Assembly (NCBI GenBank): GCA_964577995.1
Contig: CAZOBP010000003.1
Coordinates: 10,464 to 74,463, forward strand
Direction: 5' to 3'
DNA: 64,000 nucleotides
DNA from: JAUVXJ01 sp964577995
Lineage (GTDB): Bacteria > Chloroflexota > Anaerolineae > UBA7937 > B3-Chlor
The notes beneath the pieces were generated by a model, which worked only from the letters and a program-made list of their open reading frames with translations, searched no databases and was not told where the DNA came from. Positions 17,416-25,835 of the stretch are shown here, in pieces. A program made the position numbers and the translations under genes. How positions within the stretch are numbered: the stretch's first letter is position 1; each line of letters starts with the position of its first letter.

Positions 17416-17686
17416 CCCAGGTTTGGCATACCGCTAGAATCTGTCTCGTCGCAGCCCCGAGTCCTCGAATCGCGAAAACGGAACAGGAGGTGACTGAAAC
17501 AGGGGTCCGTCACGGTCGCATCGAGAGGCCAGCGCTTCCAGTTCAGGCCGTGAGTGGCGTCAAACGTGCCCTCTATCACGCACCCCTGGTCGCCGTCCAT
17601 ACCCACGACGCTGTGATAGAAACAACATCGACGACACGCCTCTCGAGTGTCCGCGCTACGCAGAACGGGTTGGAGACCCGCCTCCA

Positions 17687-18484
17687 GTGCACGAAAAGCA
17701 TGGGTTCACTCTTAGAGGATCGCTCACGCGCGCGATGCAGGAATGGCGCTACCTGAGGCGGCGCCGGTGGACCCTGGAAGAAGTCGGGCGGTTCTGGAGC
17801 TCTGTCACTGACTACGACGACATCAATGAGAGTACATATTCCTATTACCGTCGCTTCACCAACTCGTTCGAGTTGGCAGGGGACCTGGTCGACCACGACA
17901 ACGTCACCCTCGACATCCAGTCGCGAACGGGTCAGGGGACGGCTTTCTGGGCAGAGCGGGGGTACGTGCGTAAGGCTCACCTAGTCGACTTCTCAGACAA
18001 GATGCTCGCCATAGCATCCTCACGCCTGTCTGAGATGGGAATCGACTTCGAAACCCACCTAGTGCAGAGCTTCCCGCTACCGTTTTCCAGCAACACCTTT
18101 GACCTGATACTGTGCTACGAGACCATTGAGCACCTCTCGGAGCGAGACACGCTGGTGAGTGAATTGGCTCGCGTGCTACGGCCTGGACACTGGATCATTC
18201 TAACGTGTCCCAACCTCTTGTGGGAACCGGCTCACTGGCTGTCGGCGATCCTCGACCTCCACCACAGCGAAGGGCCGCACAGGTTCCTGAGGCGAGGCAC
18301 CCTCTTGTCCCTCTTCGGATCGAATAGGCTGGAGATCGTCCGCGAGAACTCTACGATCATCTTGCCGTTCTCATCCGCCTTGTCGGTATCCACCAACCAA
18401 TTTCTGGAAAGCCAGCTTCCGGAGGACGTGAGACAGGTGATCGCTCTCCGCCGAAGCTTCGTACTGCGCAAGCCCGATGGCTGA
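17687..18484 (+). CDS. Class I SAM-dependent methyltransferase
   Basis: The 265-residue protein has a Rossmann methyltransferase core at about 65-200: motif I region LDIQSRTGQGTAFWAERG, the acidic strand VDFSD, the PLPFSSNTFDLILCYETIEHL motif and LARVLRPGHWIILTCPN. Motif I is unusual, with QSRTGQG in place of the normal D/E-x-G-x-G-x-G. The N-terminus has a basic helix with TLEEVGRFWSS. The substrate is unknown; methylation of a lipid, quinone or glycan is possible. The start is GTG 17687 with GGAG nearby; ATG 17735 is an alternative. The 271 bases upstream (17416-17686) show no supported gene. Confidence 0.72.
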   Translation: MHEKHGFTLRGSLTRAMQEWRYLRRRRWTLEEVGRFWSSVTDYDDINESTYSYYRRFTNSFELAGDLVDHDNVTLDIQSRTGQGTAFWAERGYVRKAHLVDFSDKMLAIASSRLSEMGIDFETHLVQSFPLPFSSNTFDLILCYETIEHLSERDTLVSELARVLRPGHWIILTCPNLLWEPAHWLSAILDLHHSEGPHRFLRRGTLLSLFGSNRLEIVRENSTIILPFSSALSVSTNQFLESQLPEDVRQVIALRRSFVLRKPDG

Positions 18485-18612
18485 GCAAGTGGTGTGAAGA
18501 GGGGAAGCAGGTCACGTCGGTCCCTGCCCTTGCTCCGGTGCACTGAGCCAGGGTTGACAGCACCGCGACCCGAGTACAGCGTGATCGATGCGCACTCGCA
18601 GGAGAGACGACC

Positions 18613-19539
18613 ATGGCTCAATCTAGTGTGGTGGTGATCGGAGCAGCCAGTCTCGATACGAAAGGTCGGCCCAAGATGCCCCTCGTCGCGGGCACCTCAA
18701 ACCCAGGCTACATACGTGTCAGTCCGGGCGGCGTCGGTCGCAACGTAGCAGAGAACTTGGCCAGACTGGGAGTGCCCACGGTGCTACTCTCCGCTGTGGG
18801 GGATGATTCGGTAGGCAGACACGTCCTTGACGCGACAGAGGCCGGAGGTGTTGACGTAAGCCGCGTGATCGTCTCCTCAGACCGCCCCTCGGCTACCTTC
18901 CTTGCGGTTGTTGATGAAAACGGCACCCCCGTCTTCTCTATCGACGACATGGCGATCATGAGTTTGGTCACCCCCAAGTATGTCTACGCCCACCGCGGGT
19001 GGATAAAGGAAGCCAGCATGGTTGTGCTGGACGCCAATCTCAGTCCAACTGCGATCAAGTCCGCAGTCTCTGCCGCGGCAAAGTGGGATGTTCCCGTCTG
19101 CGTCGATCCCGTCTCCGTGGCTCTGGCCCCCCGGGTGAGACCACACCTCTCAGAGCTGTCCATGATCGTCCCCAATGAAGATGAGGCCCAGGTGCTGTGT
19201 GGCCTGCCAGCGAGGGACAGGTTCGAAGCCACCGCTGCCGCACAGAAGCTCGTGGCCGATGGTGTGGGCATTGCGGTCATCACTCTGGGAGAGAAGGGGC
19301 TGGTCTACGCCACGTCAGACGAAAGCGGTTACGTCCCCGCCATCAACACAGAAGTGACTGATCCCACGGGTGGCGGTGACGCCCTCACTGGCACCGTGGT
19401 CTTCGGGCTGGTGAACGGCTTCTCAGTGAGCGAGGCGGTGCGTCTCGGCGTCTCTGCGGCGACCCTGACCCTGACCTGCACGGACACTGTCTCCCCCCAC
19501 CTGAGTCTGGATGCGCTCTACGACCGTCTCATGATCTAG
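18613..19539 (+). CDS. PfkB family carbohydrate or nucleoside kinase
   Basis: The 308-residue protein has the ribokinase/PfkB fold with the N-terminal GG motif (SPGGVGRNVAENLARLG), the lid region, and the C-terminal ATP/anion-hole motif DPTGGGDALTG in which Gly replaces the common Ala of TGAGD. The layout most resembles pseudouridine kinase (PsuK) and related nucleoside kinases, but no pseudouridine-5'-phosphate glycosidase gene is adjacent. It phosphorylates a sugar or nucleoside with ATP in the cytoplasm; the exact substrate is not decidable here. A GGAGAGACGACC site precedes the ATG. Confidence 0.85.
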   Translation: MAQSSVVVIGAASLDTKGRPKMPLVAGTSNPGYIRVSPGGVGRNVAENLARLGVPTVLLSAVGDDSVGRHVLDATEAGGVDVSRVIVSSDRPSATFLAVVDENGTPVFSIDDMAIMSLVTPKYVYAHRGWIKEASMVVLDANLSPTAIKSAVSAAAKWDVPVCVDPVSVALAPRVRPHLSELSMIVPNEDEAQVLCGLPARDRFEATAAAQKLVADGVGIAVITLGEKGLVYATSDESGYVPAINTEVTDPTGGGDALTGTVVFGLVNGFSVSEAVRLGVSAATLTLTCTDTVSPHLSLDALYDRLMI

Positions 19540-19821
19540 ATGCCCTATTGTGGGCGGTGCTCGCCAAACAACCACGGGTTGGCACACACCGGGCCCATCT
19601 CTCCTCTTGAGGACCAGCCTTCCCAAACCGGCTCCCTGCCCACGCGTGATCGCGGATGCGTAGAGCTCCGAACAGGTGGATTGACGGCGCCGAAAGGACC
19701 ATCCCGCATAGGTCGCCGCCTGTAGCGGCCGATGTGCAGTCGACAGGAATCTGCGTCCCATCTACTACCGAGAGTATCACCTCAGGATGCAGACCACGGT
19801 CCCAACCGCTTCTTCCCTTGT
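19540..19821. other. Intergenic stretch with no recognised gene
   Basis: Between the PfkB kinase stop and the resB promoter there are 282 bases. Short frames exist on both strands, but none has a good start signal or recognisable protein pattern. I see no convincing terminator or RNA structure. Confidence 0.4.
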
Positions 19822-19850
19822 TTGACATGCCGCAAACACCATAGTATGAT
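19822..19850 (+). promoter_or_regulatory. Sigma70-type promoter of resB-ccsA
   Basis: A consensus TTGACA (19822-19827) and TATGAT (19845-19850) are 17 bases apart, 59 bases before the resB start. Confidence 0.68.
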
Positions 19851-19908
19851 TGAAGAACCAACCGCGGGCTCAGCATCCTCGGAGTGAGCCCTTTGCCACG
19901 GCACCCTC

Positions 19909-21339
19909 ATGCGCTTGGGCCCTGGACACACATCGAAGTCGATATTCATGCCAATGGACATGCTGGACTTGGCCTGGCGGTTCTTCAGCTCCCGAAGGTT
20001 GACCATCGCGCTCCTGGTCATCATGGTCCTCGTCCTGGCGTGCGGAGCCGTCCTGCCCCAGATGCCGGACGATGTGACAGTCGGTTCTCCCCAGCATGCC
20101 CGCTGGTATGCCTCGGTCCAGGCCCACTATCTACAGTGGGCCGATCGCCTGGACCAGCTAGGTCTCTTCTCGATACGTGACTCTCTGTGGTTGAGGACCC
20201 CCTTGGCGCTGCTGCTAGTCAATCTAGTGGTCTGCACCGCTGAACAGATTTGGACGATTCTACGCGAAGGAAAGCTTGGCCCACAGGAGTTTGCCAAGGC
20301 CTTTCCTCCAGACTCCGAGACTCACTCTTTCCTGTTCACCGGAGACGCACATTCGGCCTTGGGACGGTCGCGTCAGCTTCTCGAGACACATGGCTACAGG
20401 GTCCGCACACAGGAAGGCACCAGCGAGTCCCACCTGGCCGCACGACGCTTTCCCTCCTCCAGGTGGGGAATCGTACTCGCCCACGGAGCGCTGACTCTGA
20501 TCGTGGCCAGTGCCCTGATTGGCGGACGCCTCGGTTGGCACGAGCGTGGGATCACCCTGGGCCCTGGTCAGGAGTACCAGGTCCAACATGCAGAATCCAC
20601 GAGCGTGCGCCTGGAGGACTTCCAGGTTGAGCTCTACCCCGATGGCAGACCTCGCTGGTACAAGGCAGATGTCGCTCTCCTCGAGAGCGGAGCTGTGGCG
20701 ACGAGCGCCGTCCTCACCGCGGGCGCTCCTCTCTCGTACAGGGGCATGTCCTTCCATCAGTTGTCGCACGGTCCCCTCGTCAGCATCAGGGCTTTGGATG
20801 CGGAGGGCGTACCTGTCACCCTACAGACGCTCGGGACCTCCAGCATGATCGTTGAAGAGGCCAGCCTCCAGCTCTCTGAGGACGAGAGGGAAGGGTACAT
20901 AGCTGTGCCTGCCAGGAACTTGGTGCTGCAAGCGGTCTTGCAGCCAGAGCCGGTCTCGGGTACCGAGGACTCGCCTAGCCTACTTCTGCAAGCCTATCGG
21001 GGGGGCGCCACAGACCTCGTGTATAGCGAAACGCTCCGCGGCTCAGCACGCGTAGATATCGAGGGAGATACATACACCATAGAGTGGGGCCAGTATGCGA
21101 TCATAGGCATAGCATCCGATCCGACCTTCTCTCTGGTCCTGCTTGGCGCGGTCGCACTGCTTGTGGGAATCATAGCCACCACGTGCCGTCGACCACGCTT
21201 CATCCGGGCAGCTTACACGGGCAAACAAGGTGTGGTGGAGATGCGACTCCTCTATAGGGGCTACGCAGGCGACATCACGGAGACCCACGACTTCGGCACC
21301 TTGATGGCGGAGATGGAGGAGGTCTGTCGTGGAGGCTGA
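19909..21339 (+). CDS. resB: Cytochrome c biogenesis protein ResB
   Basis: The 476-residue protein has the ResB layout: an N-terminal membrane pair with FFSSRRLTIALLVIMVL and the MPDDV segment, a third helix near LALLLVNLVVC, a long extracytoplasmic domain (about residues 190-395) and a C-terminal helix. ResB works with CcsA in system II cytochrome c maturation, moving haem to the outer face of the membrane and attaching it to apocytochromes. Several in-frame ATGs (19909, 19948, 19954, 19960) precede the first helix; none has a clear ribosome binding site. Its stop overlaps the next gene by 11 bases. Confidence 0.87.
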   Translation: MRLGPGHTSKSIFMPMDMLDLAWRFFSSRRLTIALLVIMVLVLACGAVLPQMPDDVTVGSPQHARWYASVQAHYLQWADRLDQLGLFSIRDSLWLRTPLALLLVNLVVCTAEQIWTILREGKLGPQEFAKAFPPDSETHSFLFTGDAHSALGRSRQLLETHGYRVRTQEGTSESHLAARRFPSSRWGIVLAHGALTLIVASALIGGRLGWHERGITLGPGQEYQVQHAESTSVRLEDFQVELYPDGRPRWYKADVALLESGAVATSAVLTAGAPLSYRGMSFHQLSHGPLVSIRALDAEGVPVTLQTLGTSSMIVEEASLQLSEDEREGYIAVPARNLVLQAVLQPEPVSGTEDSPSLLLQAYRGGATDLVYSETLRGSARVDIEGDTYTIEWGQYAIIGIASDPTFSLVLLGAVALLVGIIATTCRRPRFIRAAYTGKQGVVEMRLLYRGYAGDITETHDFGTLMAEMEEVCRGG

Positions 21340-22138
21340 CAGGGTCCTATACTTCGCGGCCAGCTTCGCGCTCTTCGGCCTCGTCTTCCTGCAATGGGTA
21401 GCGCTCTACCGACCACGTCGGGTCACGAACAAGCTGCGCACGGGGACACATCTGCTGTTTCTCGGCATCCAGGGTGCGGCACTGGTTTGCTCTGTCGCCA
21501 AGTGGGGCCTTCTCGGGATGGCCCATCCGTGGCCCAGCACCATGCTGGTTGTCGAGGGTGCTCTTTTTCTGACCCTGCTGATAGACACACCCGGACCATC
21601 CACGGGCGCGGGTGCCGTTGTCGCGAGCCTCGCCTTTCTCGTGCACTCCTACGCGCTCCTGCTGGGTGTCCCACCAACAGAGACCCTGGAGATCTCCCCT
21701 TTCGCCCGGAGCATCTGGTACGCCATGCACGTGATGAGCGGCCTCATGGCTTGCAGCGCCTACCTCTGCGCTGGAGGAGGGGCCATCGCCTACGCTCTCT
21801 CGGGTCCATTCCGTGGAGCCGGACCCGTGCTGCGAGAGTTCTCGCCTCCCGATTGTCTGTCCTTCACCAGAAGGGCTCTAGTGCTGGCGTTCCCCTCGTT
21901 GAGCGCTTCCGCAGTCACCCAGGCCCTGTGGACTTACCTTGGCTGGGGTAGTTACTGGACCTGGCGTCCCGCACAGCTCTGGCTCCTTTTCCTCTGGCTG
22001 GTCCTCGCCATCACCCTTCACGTACCCACCATGCGGCCTCGCCTGCAACGGACAACAGCCTTCCTCTCGATCCTCGGCTGCCTCCTGGCCCTTCTGGGCC
22101 TGCCGCTCCTTGGCAGTGTACTGACTGCGGTCTGGTAG
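21329..22138 (+). CDS. ccsA: Cytochrome c biogenesis protein CcsA (divergent WWD motif)
   Basis: The 269-residue polytopic protein is the haem-handling partner of ResB. It has about eight membrane helices, the flanking histidines in AMHVMSG and ITLHVP, and the tryptophan-rich loop WGSYWTWRPAQLW. In normal CcsA the loop reads W-G-x-Y-W-x-W-D-P-x-E-x-W; here Asp is Arg and Glu is Gln. The tryptophans are kept, so haem contact may persist, but the domain is unusual. The start is GTG with GGAGGAGGT before it, inside the resB end, so the pair is translationally coupled. Confidence 0.82.
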   Translation: MEADRVLYFAASFALFGLVFLQWVALYRPRRVTNKLRTGTHLLFLGIQGAALVCSVAKWGLLGMAHPWPSTMLVVEGALFLTLLIDTPGPSTGAGAVVASLAFLVHSYALLLGVPPTETLEISPFARSIWYAMHVMSGLMACSAYLCAGGGAIAYALSGPFRGAGPVLREFSPPDCLSFTRRALVLAFPSLSASAVTQALWTYLGWGSYWTWRPAQLWLLFLWLVLAITLHVPTMRPRLQRTTAFLSILGCLLALLGLPLLGSVLTAVW

Positions 22139-22269
22139 CACCGCTCGCCGGGGTGCATTCTCCAGGCCGGCCTGACCGGAGACGGTTCTGAGACAACTCG
22201 TCAGGCTCTCCCACCCAAGCCTCGTGGCCAGCAGTCACTCACTCCTGGAAGAGGGCGCTCGCCCCACTC

Positions 22270-22695
22270 CTACCAGAGGGCGAGTCCAGTGGCCTCGTCG
22301 TGGGTTCGCTCCGGCACGGGACCAGTCAGGGCCGTGATGGAGAACTCGCAGGCGAAGGCAACCGTCCCCTCCAGCAGATGCCCGCCAAAGCACCGTCCAT
22401 CCCTGTCTGCCAGGATCACGTGGCAGTGAAGAAAAGTGTCACCATCCTTCCTGGAGATGTTGCCAGTGAGCGAAGCGATCTCCATTCCCTCGTCGAACCA
22501 CGTCTCGCGGTATGCACGAGCCTCGCGGTCGTAGTACCCGACTCCGCCCCGCTCCACTGCGCCGAGCGCCTCGACCCAGCCCACCGCCACACCTTGGCGC
22601 GCGCAGAACTCGGTCAAGCTGCTCAACACGTCATCGCCCCGCTCTAGCCGGCCGAGCAGTACTCTCTGCCCATCGAATTCAAAGTATTTCACCAT
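22270..22695 (-). CDS. PPC/DUF296 domain protein
   Basis: The 141-residue protein is a single PCC (plant and prokaryote conserved, DUF296) domain. It has the RLERGDDVLSSL helix, the GWVEALGAVERGGVGYYD region and the metal-binding-like LHCHVILADRDGRCFGGHL motif. Bacterial members form trimers, and some are described as DNA-binding-like; the true biochemical function is unsettled. It is a stand-alone gene converging with ccsA. The 131-base gap between them has a CTCGCCC/GGGCGAG repeat (22258-22284) spanning its stop codon, possibly part of a terminator. Confidence 0.86.
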   Translation of the reverse strand: MVKYFEFDGQRVLLGRLERGDDVLSSLTEFCARQGVAVGWVEALGAVERGGVGYYDREARAYRETWFDEGMEIASLTGNISRKDGDTFLHCHVILADRDGRCFGGHLLEGTVAFACEFSITALTGPVPERTHDEATGLALW

Positions 22696-22785
22696 TGTAC
22701 CTCCCGATCCACCCCCAGGGATCGCTTTCCTCCCAGGGTACCCGAAAACACCCGAACGTTCGCTGTCCTGGAAGAGTAGGTGGCC

Positions 22786-23616
22786 TCAACTCCGCCCACC
22801 GTTCACCTGGGCCTGATCACCAGCAGTCCTGACTGCGCCCCCTGCCCATTCGACCGCCAGGACGGGCCCTCTGAGGGCGGTGAGCTGCTCCAGCATCCGC
22901 GCAAAATGGTGCGGACGGCCGCTGGTGTAGAAGACATATCTTCCCATCTCTCTCTCTCTGAGAAGCCCGTCTTTCTTCAGTACTCGTGCGGTCTGTCGGG
23001 CGACGCCCAGGCTAGGATCGAGAATCTCCTCCATGAGGGGTCGAAGAAACGGATAGTGTGTGCACCCCAGCACCAATGAATCCACGCCTGCCTCAACCAT
23101 GGGCGTCAGATAGGCTCTCAGCATCTCTCTCGTCGTGGGCGCTGCGACCAGTCCTGCCTCCACTTGCTCCACCAGACCCGGGCAACTGCGAGTCAGCTCG
23201 GCCACGCCTTTCGCGAACCGCTCGATCACGCTGGCGAAGAGAGCACCCTGAAATGTCACCTCGGTGGCGATCACGCCAACGATCTTGGTGCCTCAACGTT
23301 CGGCGGCGGCCTTCAACGCGGGCTCCATGCCCACGATGGGCACCTCGAAGCTCTCACGAAGGTAGTGCAATGCAGCAGCGGACGCGGTGTTGCAGGCCGC
23401 GACGATGATCCAGGCACCCTGCGACACCAGAAAGTGAACTATCTCACGCGCGAGCTCTCCTATCTCCTCGTGCGTGCGGCGCCCGTATGGACAGTGGATC
23501 GTGTCCGCGAAGAATAGCACGTCTTCGTGAGGTAGCTCTCTGACGACCTCCTTCATGACTGATAGGCCGCCCACACAGGAGTCCAAGATTCCTACAGGGC
23601 CTTTGTGCTCACCCAT
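22786..23616 (-). pseudogene. murI: Glutamate racemase interrupted by an in-frame TGA
   Basis: The frame encodes a full-length glutamate racemase of about 275 residues, which makes D-glutamate for peptidoglycan. Both catalytic cysteines are present, C75 in AACNTASA and the second in LGCTHYPF, along with the DS-x-VGG motif (DSCVGG) and ADTIHCPYG. Codon 108 (23293-23295) is TGA between KAAAER and GTKIVGVIATEV, with no change of frame. The family expects an ordinary residue here; CGA to TGA would explain it. Start ATG 23616 has CGGAGTGAGG upstream and fits the promoter. It may be a real nonsense mutation, a sequencing error or readthrough. Confidence 0.85.
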
Positions 23617-23656
23617 CTGCCTCACTCCGAGCACAACCTGTTCCCCGCACCAGAGT

Positions 23657-23685
23657 ATTATGCCTAGCATAGGGCGTCTTGTCAA
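23657..23685 (-). promoter_or_regulatory. Sigma70-type promoter of murI
   Basis: On the minus strand TTGACA (23680-23685) and CATAAT (23657-23662) are 17 bases apart. Transcription near 23650 supports start 23616 rather than 23700. Confidence 0.62.
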
Positions 23686-23688
23686 GAC

Positions 23689-23717
23689 TTGCTTGCCCAC
23701 TGGAAATCCCGTAGAAT
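23689..23717 (+). promoter_or_regulatory. Sigma70-type promoter of the receiver-GGDEF gene
   Basis: TTGCTT (23689-23694) and TAGAAT (23712-23717) are 17 bases apart. It runs back-to-back with the murI promoter, the two -35 elements being only three bases apart. Confidence 0.55.
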
Positions 23718-23736
23718 GGAGAGATGGAGATTACGC

Positions 23737-24702
23737 ATGAGCTCACGCTCCGGCAAGATACTCGTAGTGGATGATGATCCAATTGTGCGCGAAGTTGTCT
23801 CTGAGTCCCTGGAGGCAGAGGGACTCAGTGTCATCTGTGCCCCAGACGGCCAAGAGGGATTGAGGCTAGCCAGACAAGAGAAGCCCGATCTGGTGCTGCT
23901 CGACGTTCGCATGCCTCGCATGGACGGGTTGGAGCTCTGCCGTCAACTCAGGCGTGGGTTTCTGACCTCGACCATACCTATCATCATGTTGACCTCCCTC
24001 AACGGGACCGCGGACAAGGTCGAGGGCATGCGGATGGGGGCGGATGACTACGTGACAAAGCCTTTTGACCCACAGGAACTCATCGCTCGTGTCTCCACTC
24101 ACTTGCACCGAACGGAGCGAGACATACAAACGAGTCCTCTTACTAGGCTGCCGGGCAATCTTGCCGTCGAAAGGGCCATTCGAGACAGACTATCTGCGGG
24201 TGGGCTGTTCGCCGTCTGCTACTTCGATCTGGACCATTTCAAACCCTACAACAGCAGGTACGGTTTCGTGGCCGGAGACCTGGTGATACAAATGCTGAGC
24301 GACCTGATAGTCGGGGCGGTCCTGGAGCATGGAAACGATGATGACTTCGTAGGCCACGAGGGCGGCGATGATTTCGTGGTCGTCACCACACCCGACAAGG
24401 CCGAGGCCGTCTGCAAGACCGTCATAGCAACTTTCGACGAGATGATCCCCCAGCACTACAACGATCAAGATCGAACGCAAGGGTTCTCCCTCGGCCGAGA
24501 CAGACAGGGAGTAGAGGTCAGTTTTCCGCTGATGAGCGTTTCTGGCGCGGTTGTCACCAACCATCGCAGAACTCTTATGCACCCCCGCCAAGTGGCCGAG
24601 ATAGCTGCCGAGGTACTCTCGTACGTCAAGACCGTGGAAGGGAGCAACTACCTCTTCGACAGACGGGGAGACAACGCAGAAGGACCACCCCAGGAGGTGT
24701 GA
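23737..24702 (+). CDS. Response regulator with degenerate GGDEF domain
   Basis: The 321-residue protein has an N-terminal receiver (about 5-125; acidic D12-D14, phospho-acceptor D56 in VLLDVRMP, K in VTKPF) and a C-terminal GGDEF-like domain (about 140-310). The metal-binding FDLDHFKPYNSRYG segment is intact, but the signature loop reads GGDDF rather than GGDEF or GGEEF, so cyclic-di-GMP synthesis is uncertain. ATG 23737 is chosen because its promoter -10 is at 23712; starts at 23689 and 23716 would overlap the promoter. It is followed by fmdB, 8 bases downstream. Confidence 0.86.
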   Translation: MSSRSGKILVVDDDPIVREVVSESLEAEGLSVICAPDGQEGLRLARQEKPDLVLLDVRMPRMDGLELCRQLRRGFLTSTIPIIMLTSLNGTADKVEGMRMGADDYVTKPFDPQELIARVSTHLHRTERDIQTSPLTRLPGNLAVERAIRDRLSAGGLFAVCYFDLDHFKPYNSRYGFVAGDLVIQMLSDLIVGAVLEHGNDDDFVGHEGGDDFVVVTTPDKAEAVCKTVIATFDEMIPQHYNDQDRTQGFSLGRDRQGVEVSFPLMSVSGAVVTNHRRTLMHPRQVAEIAAEVLSYVKTVEGSNYLFDRRGDNAEGPPQEV

Positions 24703-24710
24703 TCGCACGA

Positions 24711-24980
24711 ATGCCCATTTACGAATACGAGTGTCAGTCCTGCGGGAGAAGATTCGAGGTATTCCAGCACTTCTCTGATGAGCCAGTCGAGACCTGCCCA
24801 GAATGTGAAGGACCGGTTCGTCGCCTCATCCAACCAGTGGGTATCATCTTCAAAGGATCAGGGTTCTACGTGACGGACAACCGGCAACTCCCGGCGGGGG
24901 AGGCAGCCAAGGAGCTACCAGGAGGGGATGGTAGCAAGAAAAAGGAGAAGGAGAAAGAAGCAAGCAGCGCCAAGGATTAG
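24711..24980 (+). CDS. FmdB family zinc ribbon protein
   Basis: The 89-residue protein begins with the characteristic MPIYEYECQSCG and has a second pair CPEC, forming a zinc ribbon. The FKGSGFYVTDNR stretch follows, then a lysine/glutamate-rich disordered tail. FmdB-type proteins are regulatory or metal-binding proteins of unsettled role. A GGAGGT site lies 11 bases before ATG 24711; GTG 24699 would add four residues but breaks the family start. Likely co-transcribed with the receiver-GGDEF gene. Confidence 0.88.
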   Translation: MPIYEYECQSCGRRFEVFQHFSDEPVETCPECEGPVRRLIQPVGIIFKGSGFYVTDNRQLPAGEAAKELPGGDGSKKKEKEKEASSAKD

Positions 24981-25000
24981 GCTCGATGCCGGATGCGCCG

Positions 25001-25300
25001 CTAGAGCTGAAACTGACCGGTGGCAGGCACCACCTTGTAGTGGTAGTTGCGTACGTAGCCGAGGAGCTTTGCCTCCAGGCCCTCCCAGCCCTCGCTTTCC
25101 AGAATGCCTATCATCGTCTCGCGATCTTTGGCGATGCCTCCTGCCAGCACCTGAGGGCCGTTCCCAACCACCGTATACCACGCTTCGGTGGGCTGGATCC
25201 CCAGCTCCATCATCTGCGGGGTGAACTCTCGGCTCACAAACTCCATGTATTCTGCTTCTTTGCCGGGCCTGATGTCCCAGCTCATGAGCAGCTTGATCAT
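25001..25300 (-). CDS. Small dimeric alpha/beta-barrel-like protein, unknown function
   Basis: The 99-residue protein has the pattern of a single-domain ferredoxin-like (ABM-type) fold: strand MIKLLMSWDI, helix GKEAEYMEFVSREF, strand EAWYTVVG, then a helix with RETMIGILESEGWEGLEAKLLGYV and final strand NYHYKVV. Such proteins may be monooxygenase-like or ligand-binding, but nothing here fixes a function. A sigma70-type promoter lies upstream (25339-25367). It converges with fmdB, whose stop is only about 20 bases away. Confidence 0.72.
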   Translation of the reverse strand: MIKLLMSWDIRPGKEAEYMEFVSREFTPQMMELGIQPTEAWYTVVGNGPQVLAGGIAKDRETMIGILESEGWEGLEAKLLGYVRNYHYKVVPATGQFQL

Positions 25301-25338
25301 GGTTCAGCCTCTTTCCAAACTACTTGCCCACACCTACA

Positions 25339-25367
25339 AGCATACCAGATAGTGTTCGCCCGGTCAA
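25339..25367 (-). promoter_or_regulatory. Sigma70-type promoter of the 99-residue protein gene
   Basis: On the minus strand TTGACC (25362-25367) and TATGCT (25339-25344) are 17 bases apart, 39 bases before the ATG at 25300. Confidence 0.58.
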
Positions 25368-25397
25368 GTCCTGCACGAGAGCGCTGAGGTCGAAGAG

Positions 25398-25835
25398 ATG
25401 CGTGTAGTAGTTCAGCGAGTCAGCAAAGGCTCCGTCTCCGTGGACGGCGAGGTCGTGGGGAGCATCGACCGGGGCCTGGTCCTGCTCGTCGGCGTGACCC
25501 ACGCCGATGGAGAAGATGAGGCCAGGTTCCTGGCGAAGAAGATCGCCAACCTGCGCATCTTCGCGGATGACGAAGGCAAGTTCAACCGTTCGGCGCTGGA
25601 CGTGGGCGCTGACGTACTCGTCGTTTCCCAGTTCACGCTGTACGGTGATGCACGGAAGGGACGTCGTCCCAGCTTCGTCAAGGCAGCCCAACCTGAGGTC
25701 GCCGAGCCGCTGATAGAGAGGTTCGTGTCTTTCTTGAAGGAGGAAGGCCTGCGGGTCGAGACCGGGGTCTTCGGCGCCATGATGCTGGTGGAGATTCACA
25801 ACGACGGCCCCGTCACCATCATCCTCGACAAGTAG
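25398..25835 (+). CDS. dtd: D-aminoacyl-tRNA deacylase
   Basis: The 145-residue enzyme hydrolyses D-aminoacyl-tRNA, and Gly-tRNA(Ala), as a translation quality-control step. Its two signature motifs are present: SQFTLYGD and the C-terminal NDGPVT, along with MRVVVQRVSKGSV at the start and the GRRPSFVKAA segment. Length is standard. Its 3' end overlaps the convergent isomerase gene by 17 bases. Confidence 0.95.
   Translation: MRVVVQRVSKGSVSVDGEVVGSIDRGLVLLVGVTHADGEDEARFLAKKIANLRIFADDEGKFNRSALDVGADVLVVSQFTLYGDARKGRRPSFVKAAQPEVAEPLIERFVSFLKEEGLRVETGVFGAMMLVEIHNDGPVTIILDK

Noticed and set aside
19529..19876. 115-codon minus-strand frame in the gap before resB
   Set aside because: No ribosome binding site or known motif, and it overlaps the strong resB promoter and the end of the PfkB gene.
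23293..23295. Selenocysteine at the murI TGA codon
   Set aside because: The catalytic cysteines are elsewhere and intact, the position is not a redox site, and I see no convincing hairpin of the bacterial SECIS type just after the codon; a C-to-T change of CGA explains it better.
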